This document shows, piece after piece, positions 20,784 through 31,578 of a stretch of DNA of 64,000 nucleotides. The translations under genes and the position numbers were made by a program. Positions within the stretch are counted from its first letter, which is position 1. Every line of letters begins with the position of its first letter. Where the stretch lies: NCBI RefSeq assembly GCF_025564085.1, contig NZ_JAMGZJ010000076.1, positions 62,001-126,000 of the forward strand, read 5' to 3'. The DNA comes from Silvania confinis (GTDB lineage: Bacteria > Pseudomonadota > Gammaproteobacteria > Enterobacterales > Enterobacteriaceae). Below the pieces are notes generated by a model. That model had not been told where the DNA came from. It did no database searches and worked only from the letters and a program-made list of their open reading frames with translations.

Positions 20784-23639
20784 TCACACTTGTTTTGTTA
20801 CGCACGGTTCCACCAGCCACTTCTGCCAGCAGGCCCGCACCAGCTCTCGCTCTTGCTCAAAGCAGCTTAGCGGCAGATGGCCTGGCTGTTCCTGCAGGGC
20901 CAGATGGTGCAGCTCATCGCGCAGCGTGGTGTAGGCGCGGGTTAACGCCTGCGCTTCCTGCTCGTCCATAATGTCGTTTTGCGCCAGCAGTTCTAAAATG
21001 CGCACATTGTCAGACCAGCGGGTCAGCTTCGGTTTGGCGTGCGCGTGGTTCAACACCAGATACTGGGTGATAAATTCGATGTCGGTGATACCGCCTTCAT
21101 CCGCTTTGATATCAAAGCGATCCTTGTGCTTGTTACCCAGATGCGCGCGCATTTTCTCGCGCATTTCGCGCACTTCGATTTGCAGGGGCCCGTCCTCGCG
21201 TGGGGCAGTTAGCACGTCGCGACGAATAGTGTCGAACTGCGCTTTTAGCTGCGGATCGCCATACACCACGCGGGCGCGCACCAGCGCCTGATGCTCCCAC
21301 GTCCAGGCTTCATTCAACTGATATTCGGCGAACGACTCGGTAGAGGTGACTAACATGCCCGCCGCCCCGGACGGACGCAGGCGGGCATCCACTTCATACA
21401 GAATGCCGGATGAGGTGCGGGTGCTGAACAGATGCATAATGCGCTGGGCAAGGCGCAGGTAGAACTGGCGCCCGTCGATTTCACGCTCACCGTCGGTCAT
21501 GACATCCACCGGGCAGTCGTGAAGGAAAATCAGATCCAGATCGGAGCTGTAGCCCAGCTCCCAGCCGCCCAGCTTGCCGTAACCCACCACCGCAAAGCCA
21601 CGACCTTCGCGGTCGGCCAGGTGCTTCGGCTGGCCGTAGCGGGCCACCATCTGCACCCACGCCTGATGCACTACCGCGTCGATGATCGCTTCCGCCAGCC
21701 AGGTTAAGTGATCGCTCACTTTCATTACCGGCAGGGTTTCCGCGATATCGGCGGCGGCTACACGCAGCATCTGCGCCTGCTTAAACTGACGCAGGGCCTC
21801 CAGCTGCTGCTCTTCATCCTCTTCCGGTACGCGCAGCAGATACTGGCGCAGCTCATCCCGATAGGCATCGGTCGCCGTTGGCTGATACAGCGTGTTGGGG
21901 TCGAGCAGCTCGTCCAGCAGCAGCGGATAACGCGCCAGCTTGCTGGCCACCATCGGCGAGGCGGCACACAGCGAAATCAGGTGCTTCAGCGCACCGGGGA
22001 ATTCGCTTAATAGCTCCAGATAAGTGGTACGGGTAATGATACCGCTCAGCAGCGGGGTCAAACGCGACAGCGGCACCGGGGCGTCGGCACGGGAACAAAC
22101 ATCGCTGAGCAGATGCGGCATCAGATGATCAAGCACCTGGCGTCCGCGCGGGCCAATCGCCCGCTTGTTCAGTTCGAGGCGGAAATCAGCAATCAGCGCC
22201 ACCACCCGAATACGGTCATCATCGCTGAGGTGCGCAAGAACCGGCGTCGTGTCGTCTTCCTGCAGCGCATCCTGCCACAGCTCGCGCCAGTGTTCAGAGA
22301 GTTCATCGTCCGGCGATTGGCTCTCATCGTCGCCGATCAGGTCGTTAAAAATACGTCGTACTGCCGCCATATGGCTATCCAGCGCCTCGGTCAGCGCCTG
22401 CCAGTCAGCGAGCCGCATCCCCCAGGCCAGACGGGCGCGATTGAGAGAGTCGCCCGGCAGGGTCTGGGTTTGCTCGTCATTAATGCTTTGCAGCAGGTTT
22501 TCCAGCCGACGCAAAAAGAGATAGGCCTCGCGCAGGATCAGCGCATCCCCTTCCGGCAGCAGGTTCAGCTGGGCGATGGCAGTCAGCGTCGGCAGCAAAG
22601 AGCGGGATTGCAGCGACGGCTCGCGCCCCCCGCGAATAAGCTGGAAGACCTGCACGATAAATTCGATCTCGCGGATCCCGCCCGCCCCGAGCTTGATGTT
22701 GTCTTTCAGGCCACGGCGGCGCACTTCGCGGGCGATCATGCCTTTCATGTTGCGCAAGGACTGGATCACGCTGAAATCGATATAGCGCCGGAACACGAAC
22801 GGCCGCAGCATCGCCCGCAGTTCGTTGGCGTATACATCATCGGTATCGCCCATGATCCGCGCCTTGACCATCGCATAGCGTTCCCAGTCGCGGCCCTGTT
22901 CCTGGTAGTAATCTTCCAGCGCAGAAAAGCTCAATACCAGTGGACCGCTGTCGCCAAACGGCCGCAGACGCATATCCACGCGATAGACAAAGCCATCCTG
23001 GGTAAGTTGATCCAGCGCTTTAATCAGCCGCTGTCCCAGCCGGGTAAAGAACTGAGCGTTATCCAGCTCGCGACGTCCGCCGCGGGTGGCCCCCTTCTCC
23101 GGCCAGGCAAAAATCAGGTCGATATCTGAGGAGAAATTCAGCTCGCCACCGCCGAGTTTGCCCATCCCTAAAATCATTAGCGGCTGCGGGGTGCCCTCAT
23201 CGCTGCACGGCGTACCCCACTCGCGGCAACAGGCGGCGTATAGCCAGTCGCGGGCGGTGACAATCAGGGTTTCAGCAAGGTGGCTTAGCTGCTGTAAGGT
23301 GCTTTCTTCACTGACCAACATCAGCGCCTGCGCCCAGGCGATGCGTACCATGATCCGACGGCGGAACTGGCGCAGCACGCGCATCAGCGCGGCTTCATCG
23401 CCGACATCCCCTAACGCGTCGTTAAGCCATTGGGCATAGTGCTGCCACTCGTCCGCCTGAGGTGGCGAGGCTTCAAGCTCCGCCAGCCACTCAGGACAGG
23501 CGGTGACGCTCTCCTGCACAAAGTCGCTGAACGTCAACATCTGCTGCGCCTGCTCGCTCAATGATCCGGCGGGCAATGCGTCCGGCAGACGTTCACACAC
23601 CGTCTGCCACTGCTGCTGTAACTGTGAAGAAAGCGGCAT
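20784..23639 (-). CDS. glnE: Bifunctional glutamine synthetase adenylyltransferase/deadenylase
   Basis: 951 aa, close to the 946 aa of E. coli. It has two nucleotidyltransferase domains: the N-terminal deadenylase ([19 protein letters not shown], residues ~155-175) and the C-terminal adenylylase ([22 protein letters not shown], ~690-712). Each retains the paired Asp metal ligands. A central GlnE regulatory region binds PII. It tunes glutamine synthetase to nitrogen status. The start is 21 bp from the end of ygiF. Confidence 0.97.
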   Translation of the reverse strand: MPLSSQLQQQWQTVCERLPDALPAGSLSEQAQQMLTFSDFVQESVTACPEWLAELEASPPQADEWQHYAQWLNDALGDVGDEAALMRVLRQFRRRIMVRIAWAQALMLVSEESTLQQLSHLAETLIVTARDWLYAACCREWGTPCSDEGTPQPLMILGMGKLGGGELNFSSDIDLIFAWPEKGATRGGRRELDNAQFFTRLGQRLIKALDQLTQDGFVYRVDMRLRPFGDSGPLVLSFSALEDYYQEQGRDWERYAMVKARIMGDTDDVYANELRAMLRPFVFRRYIDFSVIQSLRNMKGMIAREVRRRGLKDNIKLGAGGIREIEFIVQVFQLIRGGREPSLQSRSLLPTLTAIAQLNLLPEGDALILREAYLFLRRLENLLQSINDEQTQTLPGDSLNRARLAWGMRLADWQALTEALDSHMAAVRRIFNDLIGDDESQSPDDELSEHWRELWQDALQEDDTTPVLAHLSDDDRIRVVALIADFRLELNKRAIGPRGRQVLDHLMPHLLSDVCSRADAPVPLSRLTPLLSGIITRTTYLELLSEFPGALKHLISLCAASPMVASKLARYPLLLDELLDPNTLYQPTATDAYRDELRQYLLRVPEEDEEQQLEALRQFKQAQMLRVAAADIAETLPVMKVSDHLTWLAEAIIDAVVHQAWVQMVARYGQPKHLADREGRGFAVVGYGKLGGWELGYSSDLDLIFLHDCPVDVMTDGEREIDGRQFYLRLAQRIMHLFSTRTSSGILYEVDARLRPSGAAGMLVTSTESFAEYQLNEAWTWEHQALVRARVVYGDPQLKAQFDTIRRDVLTAPREDGPLQIEVREMREKMRAHLGNKHKDRFDIKADEGGITDIEFITQYLVLNHAHAKPKLTRWSDNVRILELLAQNDIMDEQEAQALTRAYTTLRDELHHLALQEQPGHLPLSCFEQERELVRACWQKWLVEPCVTKQV

Positions 23640-23660
23640 CTTAAAGGTTCCTTGCCTGCG

Positions 23661-24962
23661 TTAACGTTTTCCGCTGTGCAGCCAGAATGGCTCCTGCGAA
23701 ATAGCCTCGTTGCGGAAGTGCTCAATTTCAATACGCTGGCGGGTCTTGATGGCATATTGCAACCCCTGCCAGTTTTCCAGCCAGGCGCGGGCCACAGGGC
23801 CGTCATAGGCGCCTGACAACAACAGCATGCTGTCAACGTTGCGCGCCAGACGAATCAGCTGATCGGCGTACTGATCGCCCAGCGCTTGCCCGAAGAGCGT
23901 TTTCAATTCGGCGGCGTGGCGTGAGAGATGAGTATCGGCAAAGCGTTTAAATGAATCGTCGATTTTGGCTTGCGCCTTCGCGTCGAGGAAAGAACGCCAG
24001 CCGCGGGTCACCAGAAACTCGGTCAGCGCCAGTTTCGCCGTCGCAGTTTGAGAGCTGTAAACCGCCGTATCGGCAGAGACGTCAGAGGCCATCAGGGTTT
24101 CGGTCTCGGTCAGCAGATCACGTAAGTGAGTGCTCGCTTTACGTGGCACAATGCCGCCAAAGAGCGTCAGACTGTGGCGCACCAGCGCGATCGCCGCCAG
24201 CACATCGGCTTTCGCCGCTTTCATGCCACGGATCCACAGCTCTTCGTGGTACTGCCACTGGCTCAGGGCCAGCTCAAGTGCCGCTTCAAAGCCCTGCTCG
24301 ACCGTTGATTTCGGCGCGACGCGCAGGATCTCGGTCGGTTTCAGGGTGCGTGAGGCATTTCCCTGGGCCAGATGATAACCCCGGGCGGCCTTGCTCAGGC
24401 TCCCCTGGCGCAGACCTGACTGGGTCACCAGCTTGCGAGCCAGCTTCAGCAGGTCTCCGGCGTTGCCTTCCAGCAGCTCCAGTTCCAGTTCGCAAATGGC
24501 TTCCTGGAACTCACCCGCTTTGACTTCCCCCCGATCGAGGGCGATTTCAATGCGGCTGTTGCCTTCATTTACCAACCACTTTTCGCGCCAGAAATCGGTG
24601 CTGAACAGCGGCTGGACATCGTCCGCCAGAGTCGCAGGCAGCTCGCCTTGCGGCCAGACTTCCGTCGGGAAGCGCGCCAGCTCAAGCTGGGGCTGGCTGA
24701 TGTCAATATTGTATTCCGGGCGCTGATGCAGGCCGCCGACCACGCGGCCGGCGATTTTCATGGTCATCTCGTAACGCCCGTCAACGCCCCGAATGCGCAG
24801 CCCCATATCATGACGGCGCAGCCAGAAGTCCTGCGTTTCGTAATAGATGTTGAGCAACTGTACCGGCTCGTGATGAACGCCAGACAGCTGATGCAGATGG
24901 TTTTTCAGCGCGTCAACGCTGTCGCTTTCAACGATAAATTTTAATTCGATTTCCTGAGCCAT
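23661..24962 (-). CDS. ygiF: Inorganic triphosphatase YgiF (CYTH-CHAD)
   Basis: 433 aa. An N-terminal CYTH domain begins MAQEIELKFIV, with the ExExK motif clearly present. A C-terminal CHAD helical domain (residues ~220-430) carries conserved His and Arg. The E. coli protein hydrolyses inorganic tripolyphosphate. It is the first gene of the ygiF-glnE-hldE cluster and divergent from ygiM. Confidence 0.95.
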   Translation of the reverse strand: MAQEIELKFIVESDSVDALKNHLHQLSGVHHEPVQLLNIYYETQDFWLRRHDMGLRIRGVDGRYEMTMKIAGRVVGGLHQRPEYNIDISQPQLELARFPTEVWPQGELPATLADDVQPLFSTDFWREKWLVNEGNSRIEIALDRGEVKAGEFQEAICELELELLEGNAGDLLKLARKLVTQSGLRQGSLSKAARGYHLAQGNASRTLKPTEILRVAPKSTVEQGFEAALELALSQWQYHEELWIRGMKAAKADVLAAIALVRHSLTLFGGIVPRKASTHLRDLLTETETLMASDVSADTAVYSSQTATAKLALTEFLVTRGWRSFLDAKAQAKIDDSFKRFADTHLSRHAAELKTLFGQALGDQYADQLIRLARNVDSMLLLSGAYDGPVARAWLENWQGLQYAIKTRQRIEIEHFRNEAISQEPFWLHSGKR

Positions 24963-25199
24963 GGCCTTGTTCTTTTGATTGCAGCATCGCGGGGTAAATT
25001 ACGGCGAACTTACTCGCCACTTTTTTGTCAGTACATAGTATTTTGCGTCAGATTGCCACGCAATGAACAATTTGAACGCCGTTGTCTTTACTCTAGTGGC
25101 CAGAAACCCACAGAGGATTCCGAATACTGACGAATACTTTGCGCGGACGCACTGTTGCCACTACTATCGTTCCACTTTTTATGAAAATAACGACTGCCG

Positions 25200-25820
25200 A
25201 TGCTTAAATTACGCCTGATTGGACTCACTTTACTTGCTTTTAGCGCTGCTACAGTGGTCCATGCCGAAGAGAAACGTTACGTTTCTGACGAACTGAATAC
25301 CTGGGTACGCAGCGGCCCGGGTGACAATTATCGCCTCGTGGGTACGATTAATGCCGGTGAGGAAGTGGCGCTGTTACAAAGCAACCCGGACTCCAGTTAT
25401 GGCCAGGTTCGCGACAACAGCGGCCGTACCGCCTGGATCCCCCTGAAAGAGCTTAGCACCAGCCCGAGCCTGCGCACCCGCGTACCGGATCTGGAAAACC
25501 AGGTCAAAACCCTGACCGATAAGCTGACCAATATCGACTCCACCTGGAACCAGCGCACCGCTGAGATGCAGCAGAAAGTGGCGCAGAGTGACGGGGTGAT
25601 CAACGGTCTCAAAGATGAGAACCAGAAGCTGAAAAACGAGTTGATCGTCGCCCAGAAGAAGGTGAGCGCCGCTAACCTGCAGCTGGACGATAAACAGCGC
25701 ACCATCATCATGCAGTGGTTTATGTATGGCGGCGGCGTGCTGGGTGTGGGTCTGCTGGTCGGTCTGGCCCTGCCGCATCTGATCCCAAGCCGTAAACGTA
25801 AAGACCGTTGGATGAACTAA
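25200..25820 (+). CDS. ygiM: SH3 domain-containing membrane protein YgiM
   Basis: 206 aa. A signal peptide (to ~23) precedes a bacterial SH3 domain (VSDELNTWVRSGPGDNYRLVG onward, ~27-92). A coiled coil follows (~95-165), then a C-terminal membrane helix (WFMYGGGVLGVGLLVGLALP, ~171-190) and a basic tail. The function is not established. The 237-bp gap to ygiF holds the divergent promoters; I see no other feature there. Confidence 0.93.
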   Translation: MLKLRLIGLTLLAFSAATVVHAEEKRYVSDELNTWVRSGPGDNYRLVGTINAGEEVALLQSNPDSSYGQVRDNSGRTAWIPLKELSTSPSLRTRVPDLENQVKTLTDKLTNIDSTWNQRTAEMQQKVAQSDGVINGLKDENQKLKNELIVAQKKVSAANLQLDDKQRTIIMQWFMYGGGVLGVGLLVGLALPHLIPSRKRKDRWMN

Positions 25821-25881
25821 ATAGTCATCTCTGCCACACTTACGTATTATTTTGCCAACATTGGATACGGGAGAGTGTGGC

Positions 25882-27123
25882 GTGAAGATTTATCTGGTCG
25901 GTGGTGCGGTTCGCGATGCGTTATTAGGCCTGCCGGTCAAAGACAAGGACTGGGTGGTGGTGGGCGCCACCCCTCAGGCGATGCTCGACGCGGGCTACCA
26001 GCAGGTAGGCCGCGATTTCCCTGTTTTTCTGCATCCGCAAACCAAGCAGGAGTACGCTCTGGCGCGCACCGAGCGTAAATCCGGCTTCGGCTATACCGGC
26101 TTTACCTGCTACGCAGCTCCGGACGTCACCCTTGAAGCGGATTTGCAGCGTCGCGATCTGACCATCAACGCCCTCGCGCAGGATGAAACCGGTCATATCG
26201 TCGATGCATACGGCGGTAAAGCCGATCTACAAAACCGTATTCTGCGCCATGTCTCCCCAGCATTTTCTGAAGATCCGCTGCGCGTGCTGCGCGTGGCACG
26301 TTTTACTGCCCGCTATGCACACCTGAGTTTTCGCATCGCCGATGAAACCATGGCCCTGATGACGGCAATGACCGAAGCGGGCGAGCTGGAACATCTCACC
26401 CCGGAACGAGTGTGGAAAGAGACCGAGAATGCGCTCAGCACGCGTAATCCGCAGGTCTATTTCCAGGTGCTGCGCGACTGCGGGGCGCTGAAAATTCTGT
26501 TCCCGGAGATCGATGCGCTGTTTGGCGTACCGGCTCCGGCAAAGTGGCATCCGGAAATCGATACCGGCATCCACACGCTAATGACCTTAAGCATGGCCGC
26601 CATGCTCAGCCCGGAGGTGGACGTCCGCTTTGCCACCCTGTGTCACGATCTCGGCAAGGGATTAACCCCGCCCGAGTTCTGGCCGCGCCATCACGGCCAC
26701 GGCCCGGCAGGCGTGAAGCTGGTTGAAGCAATTTGTCTGCGCCTGCGGGTACCGAACGAGATCCGCGATTTGGCAAAACTGGTCGCCGAGTTCCACGACC
26801 TGATCCACACCTTCCCGATCCTGAAACCCGCCACCATCGTCAAGCTGTTCGACAGCATTGACGCCTGGCGCAAACCGCAGCGCGTGGAGCAGATAGCGCT
26901 GACCAGCGAAGCCGACGTGCGCGGACGCACCGGATTTGAAGCCTGCGATTATCCGCAGGGGCGGTTATTGCGTGAAGCCTGGCTGATTGCGAAAGCGGTA
27001 CCAACGAAAGCGGTTGTCGAGGCCGGATTTAAAGGCAATGAAATTCGGGAAGAGTTAACCAAACGACGGATTCAGGCGGTTGCCGACTGGAAGGAACAGC
27101 GTTGCCCTCAGCCGAAAGACTGA
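25882..27123 (+). CDS. cca: CCA-adding tRNA nucleotidyltransferase / HD phosphohydrolase
   Basis: 413 aa from a GTG start (GTGAAGATTTATCTGGTCGG) with GGGAGAG upstream; this gives the E. coli N-terminus [16 protein letters not shown]. The class II nucleotidyltransferase motif includes DKDW and the RRDLTINA block near residue 93. The HD domain is at TLCHDLGKG (~255). It repairs and completes tRNA 3' CCA ends. It lies 61 bp after ygiM and is convergent with uppP. Confidence 0.97.
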   Translation: MKIYLVGGAVRDALLGLPVKDKDWVVVGATPQAMLDAGYQQVGRDFPVFLHPQTKQEYALARTERKSGFGYTGFTCYAAPDVTLEADLQRRDLTINALAQDETGHIVDAYGGKADLQNRILRHVSPAFSEDPLRVLRVARFTARYAHLSFRIADETMALMTAMTEAGELEHLTPERVWKETENALSTRNPQVYFQVLRDCGALKILFPEIDALFGVPAPAKWHPEIDTGIHTLMTLSMAAMLSPEVDVRFATLCHDLGKGLTPPEFWPRHHGHGPAGVKLVEAICLRLRVPNEIRDLAKLVAEFHDLIHTFPILKPATIVKLFDSIDAWRKPQRVEQIALTSEADVRGRTGFEACDYPQGRLLREAWLIAKAVPTKAVVEAGFKGNEIREELTKRRIQAVADWKEQRCPQPKD

Positions 27124-27133
27124 GGGCAGGTCA

Positions 27134-27952
27134 TCAGAAGAACACCACGTACACCGCGGCCGCCACAATAAAGCGATAGATGGCGAACGGAATAAACGAG
27201 ATACGTTTGATCAGCTGCAGGAAGGTTTTAATCGCGAACAGCGCCACGATAAACGCCGTGATAAAGCCGACGGCAAACATCGGGATATCGGCCGTTGTCA
27301 GGAAGTGATAGCTCTTATACAGATCGAGCGCGGTTGCACCCATCATCATGGGAACGGCCAGCAGGAATGAGAACTCTGATGCCGCATAGCGGCTCACGCC
27401 CATCAGCATCCCGCCAGAAATGGTCGCCCCGGAACGCGAGAAGCCCGGCCACAGCGCCAGACACTGGAAGCAGCCAATCATAAACGCCTGGCGATAGGTC
27501 ATGTCATCCAGACCGGGTGCGCGAGGCTCTTTCGGCTTCAGCACTTCGGCAACAATCAGCAGGACCCCGCCCACCACCAGCGCATACATCACGTTGATCG
27601 GATTAAACAACGACTTGATGGTGTCGTGGAAGATCAGCCCCAGCACTACCGCAGGCGCCATCCCGAGCAGGATGTGCAGCAGCGTCAGACGTTTTTTGCC
27701 AGTGCCTTCGTGCTGTGGATGACCAAAGTGAATGCCAATCAGGCCGAACAGGCGACGCCAGAACATCACCACCACGGCCAGAATCGATCCTAACTGAATC
27801 ACCACCTCAAAGGTTTTTGCCGTTTCTCCCTCAAATCCCAGCAGGTGGCCCACGATGATCATGTGGCCGGTACTGGAAACCGGTAAAAACTCTGTCAATC
27901 CTTCGACCACACCCAGAATTGCTGCGACCAGCAGGGAGTGCATATCGCTCAT
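27134..27952 (-). CDS. uppP: Undecaprenyl-diphosphatase
   Basis: 272 aa polytopic inner-membrane protein (BacA family), starting at the second Met ([20 protein letters not shown]). The active-site motifs [15 protein letters not shown] (~17-31) and [13 protein letters not shown] (~170) are intact. It regenerates undecaprenyl phosphate for peptidoglycan and O-antigen synthesis. A hairpin formed around the cca stop codon separates it from cca. Confidence 0.97.
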   Translation of the reverse strand: MSDMHSLLVAAILGVVEGLTEFLPVSSTGHMIIVGHLLGFEGETAKTFEVVIQLGSILAVVVMFWRRLFGLIGIHFGHPQHEGTGKKRLTLLHILLGMAPAVVLGLIFHDTIKSLFNPINVMYALVVGGVLLIVAEVLKPKEPRAPGLDDMTYRQAFMIGCFQCLALWPGFSRSGATISGGMLMGVSRYAASEFSFLLAVPMMMGATALDLYKSYHFLTTADIPMFAVGFITAFIVALFAIKTFLQLIKRISFIPFAIYRFIVAAAVYVVFF

Positions 27953-28057
27953 CAATAAACCCCTAAAAAGACAGAAAAAACGGATTACCCCACGGGCAAC
28001 CGTATAAGGAACAGCTGTAAGACCGATTTAACAGGAATTGGTTTAGCTATTATGACG

Positions 28058-28426
28058 TTAAATATTCCCTTTAAGATTTTGGCTACGCTCGATAACCACA
28101 CCCACATTCGCCGCCCGCGCCACAGCACCGGGTTTGCTGACCTTGATACGCACCCACGGGGAGTTAAAGCGGCTAAGCAGTAACTGGGCCACCTCTTCCG
28201 CCACGCGCTCCACCAGCGCAAACCGCTGGCCTTCCACGTGGCTAATGACGGTTTCGCTCACATCGGCGTAGCTCAGACAGTCATTTACGTCATCGCTTTT
28301 GGCCGCGGCCGCGTTATCCCAGCCCATTTCGATATCGAACACCAGCTTCTGTTCGATGGTCTGTTCCCAGTCATACACCCCAATAGTGGTGATTACCGAA
28401 AGTTGCTCTATAAATACTATATCCAT
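28058..28426 (-). CDS. folB: Dihydroneopterin aldolase
   Basis: 122 aa, with the E. coli start [20 protein letters not shown] (one extra Met codon lies just upstream). Conserved Glu in TTIGVYDWE and Lys in [10 protein letters not shown] fit the FolB/epimerase fold. It catalyses dihydroneopterin cleavage to 6-hydroxymethyl-dihydropterin in folate synthesis. It is divergent from plsY, 107 bp apart. Confidence 0.96.
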   Translation of the reverse strand: MDIVFIEQLSVITTIGVYDWEQTIEQKLVFDIEMGWDNAAAAKSDDVNDCLSYADVSETVISHVEGQRFALVERVAEEVAQLLLSRFNSPWVRIKVSKPGAVARAANVGVVIERSQNLKGNI

Positions 28427-28533
28427 CACGACCTGCCTGGTTTTTGGCTAAACCGGATACCACTCCCGGCGAATTATGCGTATTATCCACAGATGCTAAG
28501 TACAACACGACATTTTCAAAACGGAACAGCGTT

Positions 28534-29148
28534 ATGAGTGCAATCGCGCCTGGAATGATCCTCCTCGCCTACCTTTGCGGCTCAATTTCCAGCGCCATTC
28601 TGGTCTGCCGTATCGCCGGGTTACCTGACCCACGCGTGAGTGGTTCCGGGAATCCGGGGGCGACCAATGTACTACGAATTGGCGGCAAAGGAGCAGCGGT
28701 AGCGGTTTTGATTTTTGACGTTCTGAAAGGAATGCTTCCCGTCTGGGGCGCATATGTATTGGGCGTGACGCCATTCTGGCTCGGGCTGATTGCGATTGCT
28801 GCCTGTCTGGGCCATATCTGGCCAGCATTCTTCGGCTTTAAAGGTGGAAAAGGTGTTGCCACTGCATTTGGCGCGATTGCTCCTATTGGTTGGGATCTGA
28901 CCGGCGTGATGGCGGGCACCTGGCTGCTAAGCGTGTTACTCAGCGGCTACTCATCCATTGGTGCGATTGTTAGCGCGTTAATTGCGCCGTTTTACGTCTG
29001 GTGGTTCAAACCGCAGTTCACCTTCCCCGTCTCTATGCTCTCTTGTCTGATCCTCCTGCGTCACCATGACAACATCCAGCGCCTGTGGCGTCGTCAGGAA
29101 TCGAAAATCTGGACCCGGCTGAAGAGAAAGAAAAAGCCTGACGCGTAG
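28534..29148 (+). CDS. plsY: Acyl-phosphate:glycerol-3-phosphate acyltransferase
   Basis: 204 aa membrane protein with about five helices. The start [20 protein letters not shown] matches E. coli YgiH/PlsY; a longer frame start is rejected. The three PlsY motifs are seen: [12 protein letters not shown] (~39), [13 protein letters not shown] (~100) and the segment before RHHDNIQRL (~177). It starts phospholipid synthesis from acyl-phosphate. Confidence 0.96.
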   Translation: MSAIAPGMILLAYLCGSISSAILVCRIAGLPDPRVSGSGNPGATNVLRIGGKGAAVAVLIFDVLKGMLPVWGAYVLGVTPFWLGLIAIAACLGHIWPAFFGFKGGKGVATAFGAIAPIGWDLTGVMAGTWLLSVLLSGYSSIGAIVSALIAPFYVWWFKPQFTFPVSMLSCLILLRHHDNIQRLWRRQESKIWTRLKRKKKPDA

Positions 29149-29176
29149 CGATGCTGTCCGGGCCAGGCATGAGAAA

Positions 29177-29195
29177 GCCTGGCATCACGCCAGGC
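29177..29195. terminator. Hairpin between converging plsY and the protease gene
   Basis: An 8-bp stem GCCTGGC...GCCAGGC has short T-rich flanks, mostly on the minus strand side. Confidence 0.6.
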
Positions 29196-29203
29196 GGTTC
29201 CTG

Positions 29204-31246
29204 TTATTTACAGCTGTTTCCTGAAACTCCCTGCTGACGCCATACTCCCCACTGACCGCCTTTACCTGGCTCTTCCTGACCCGGGTTGACATACCACTGA
29301 TTCATCCAGATTTTGCCGTTATAGGACACTTTGGTGCACTTGATTGGGTAAGCAATCTTCGCATTGTACGCCGGGACGGTCTCTGTGGCCGGAGTATCGT
29401 CTTTCGCCGGAGTATCATCCTTCGCTGGCGTATCGTCCTTCGCCGGGGTGTCGTCCTGCGCCGGTACCGCCGGTTTAGTGACCTTGATGGTCATACTGTC
29501 CTGCGCGGTACGTCCGTCTGCGCCGGTGGTGGTCAGGGTGTAGGTTGCTTCACCTTCGCTATTGGCCGGGATCACAGCGTAAGCATTGGCACTGTCTACG
29601 CTATTCACCAGCGTTCCATTGAGCCTCGCTTCCACAAAGAAGGTGCCCGCCCCTTTGGTCACGCTCCAGTTATACGACTTCGCGTTCAGGCTTTTGCTGC
29701 CGTCCAGCGGATACGTGCTGACACCGGTCGCTGACGAGATCATGGTGTAATCCGCCCCCGCTGCCGCTGTCGGAGCTGGCTGCGTTTCACCGCCGTTCTT
29801 CAGCGCCATGATTTTAGCCACTGCGCGCTCCATATCCGGCTGCGTACCGAGGACCGCCGAGGTACCATTCGCGGCTGGTGTACCGGTCTCCCGCAGGATT
29901 TGTCGCATCTGTAGTGGCGTCACCGTAATGCCGTGAGCTTTTGCAATCCCCGACAGACTGGCAACCACGCCCGCAACAATGGGCGTAGACGACGAGGTTC
30001 CACCGAAGGAGTGGGTGTAGTTGGCGTTGAGCATATTATTGAACGCGCCATAACCCGTTGTGAAGACATCGCTGCAACCCCAGGATGAGCTGGTCACACG
30101 CTTGCCGTAGGTACTGAAGTAGGCTCTCTGCCCCGTTTTCGCACAGAATGCCCCGGCGATAATCGCCCCGGAATCACGCACCTGGGTATCGAATTTGCCA
30201 TTAAAGCCCGGCGCATCGAGGTTAATGTTGCCGTTACCCGCAGAGGTCACCACAAAAACGCCTTTATCGGTGAGCGCTTTGATGACGTTGAAATAGCCCT
30301 GATCGTTTTCGATGGGGACATAGCAGGCTGATGTACAGGTACCGGCCACTTCACCGCCGTAGGTTTGCATGTTCAGCGAAACAACGTCCCCCGCTTTTAG
30401 CTGCGGGATCAAATTAAACAGGTGTGATGATGGAAAGCCAGCATAGGCAACCTTGGTTTTCCAGGTGATGCCACGCACGCCGGTACCGATATCCCGCGCC
30501 GCCAGAATCCCGGTAGACGCGGTATTGTGTTCCCGCTCGCCGCAGGTGCTCGACGTACTTGTCGCACTCCCCTTACTGAAAGCAGCGGGCGGTAAATTCT
30601 GGTGATTAACGTTCCACATACAGTTTTCGGAAGAGACGATAGTAATGTCTTCACCTTCGTTGCCCTTATAGGAATTGACACTGTCGCGGTTAATCCCACC
30701 CATATAATAGCCGGGACGCTTTTCGGTGGGTGATTTTAAATAATCCTGCATATCGCGATAATCGGGGATAGCCGTGACACCAAGGTTACTGTTTGCGGTA
30801 GATTTTAATTTAGGCTTCGCAGGCGTAGTGCCTTCCGGGCTTTCGTCTAACGAAACAGGAATCGCTTCAGGATAAACGGATTCAATATTTTGATTGTGTT
30901 CCAGTTCGTTAATAATGCTGTTGATGTAGTTTTTATTCTGAGTTTGATTGCCCGGCAAGGAAATCCGTAAGTACCGATCGAAACCATAGCGTTTATTGAT
31001 CGCCGTCATTTCGGCAGCGGCTTCACCTGCGCTTTTATCGACTGGGTACATTTCGGCAACAGTGAGCGCAGGGTCGTTCAGCGTTAATGCTGGCCTGGCT
31101 GCCGAATCTGAAGCGGCTTTCAGTTTAACCACAATCGAGTCGTAGGCAACGCCATCCTCAGCGAGCTGGGTTTGCGGGGCGGTTTCAGCATGAGCGGCGC
31201 AGGTAATGGCTGCGCAAATTAACAGTGATAAAATACTTTTTTTCAT
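29204..31246 (-). CDS. Secreted subtilisin-like (S8) serine protease with PKD-like and chitin-binding-type C-terminus
   Basis: 680 aa from MKKSILSLLICAAITCAAHA, a clear Sec signal peptide; a start 12 bp upstream is possible. A pro-region spans ~22-145 and the catalytic domain ~160-480. His240 (EHNTASTG), oxyanion Asn338 (TSAGNGN) and Ser418 (GGTSSSTP) are present. At the usual catalytic Asp, the sequence is IVSSENCMWNVNH, so Glu207 may serve instead. Numerous Cys suggest disulfides. A PKD-like Ig domain (~495-595) follows, then an acidic DDTPAK repeat linker. The last ~50 residues (KVSYNGKIW...GQWGVWR) look like a CBM5/12 (ChtBD3) chitin-binding module. It lies where E. coli has ttd genes. 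Confidence 0.85.
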   Translation of the reverse strand: MKKSILSLLICAAITCAAHAETAPQTQLAEDGVAYDSIVVKLKAASDSAARPALTLNDPALTVAEMYPVDKSAGEAAAEMTAINKRYGFDRYLRISLPGNQTQNKNYINSIINELEHNQNIESVYPEAIPVSLDESPEGTTPAKPKLKSTANSNLGVTAIPDYRDMQDYLKSPTEKRPGYYMGGINRDSVNSYKGNEGEDITIVSSENCMWNVNHQNLPPAAFSKGSATSTSSTCGEREHNTASTGILAARDIGTGVRGITWKTKVAYAGFPSSHLFNLIPQLKAGDVVSLNMQTYGGEVAGTCTSACYVPIENDQGYFNVIKALTDKGVFVVTSAGNGNINLDAPGFNGKFDTQVRDSGAIIAGAFCAKTGQRAYFSTYGKRVTSSSWGCSDVFTTGYGAFNNMLNANYTHSFGGTSSSTPIVAGVVASLSGIAKAHGITVTPLQMRQILRETGTPAANGTSAVLGTQPDMERAVAKIMALKNGGETQPAPTAAAGADYTMISSATGVSTYPLDGSKSLNAKSYNWSVTKGAGTFFVEARLNGTLVNSVDSANAYAVIPANSEGEATYTLTTTGADGRTAQDSMTIKVTKPAVPAQDDTPAKDDTPAKDDTPAKDDTPATETVPAYNAKIAYPIKCTKVSYNGKIWMNQWYVNPGQEEPGKGGQWGVWRQQGVSGNSCK
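29387..29464 (-). repeat. Tandem 18-bp coding repeat in the protease linker
   Basis: Four imperfect 18-bp units encode DDTPAK-like hexapeptides between the PKD-like domain and the C-terminal binding module. This is a flexible acidic linker of the kind that varies in copy number by slippage. Confidence 0.85.
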
Positions 31247-31578
31247 TTTGGCCAACATCCTTTTACTTTGACATGAATAAACCCCCTTCCTTTTTCAGCA
31301 TGAATTAAAAATATCATCAGGCCTATAAGACCTCTCCCTGCAAAGAATAAGAATACTCTCAAGAAACAATAAAATAATCGACATTGAATATGTCAACAAA
31401 GGATGAGAGTAAAAATAACCAAAAACACGTCCCAAGGATTTAAAATAGCTAACGCAAGTATACTTTACTATAAAAATGTTTCTATGACCGCATTTAGCCG
31501 GTATCACCTTAATATAAAATGCGGTCTGCCTGCCCTGATAATAATTATCATCGTATAACACGATTAAGGAATAAAACG
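31247..31578. promoter_or_regulatory. AT-rich divergent intergenic region, protease/LuxR regulator
   Basis: The 332-bp gap is distinctly AT-rich compared with the flanking backbone. It contains the divergent promoters of the protease and the regulator. TAAGGA at 31,564-31,569 is the regulator's ribosome-binding site. AT-richness is typical of H-NS-silenced horizontally acquired loci. I see no gene in it. Confidence 0.5.

Noticed and set aside
22113..23129. 338-codon open frame antisense to glnE
   Set aside because: It results from the high GC third positions of glnE; there is no ribosome-binding site or recognisable domain.
29387..29464. Possible CRISPR-like short repeats
   Set aside because: The units are contiguous 18-bp coding repeats in frame within the protease linker, without spacers.
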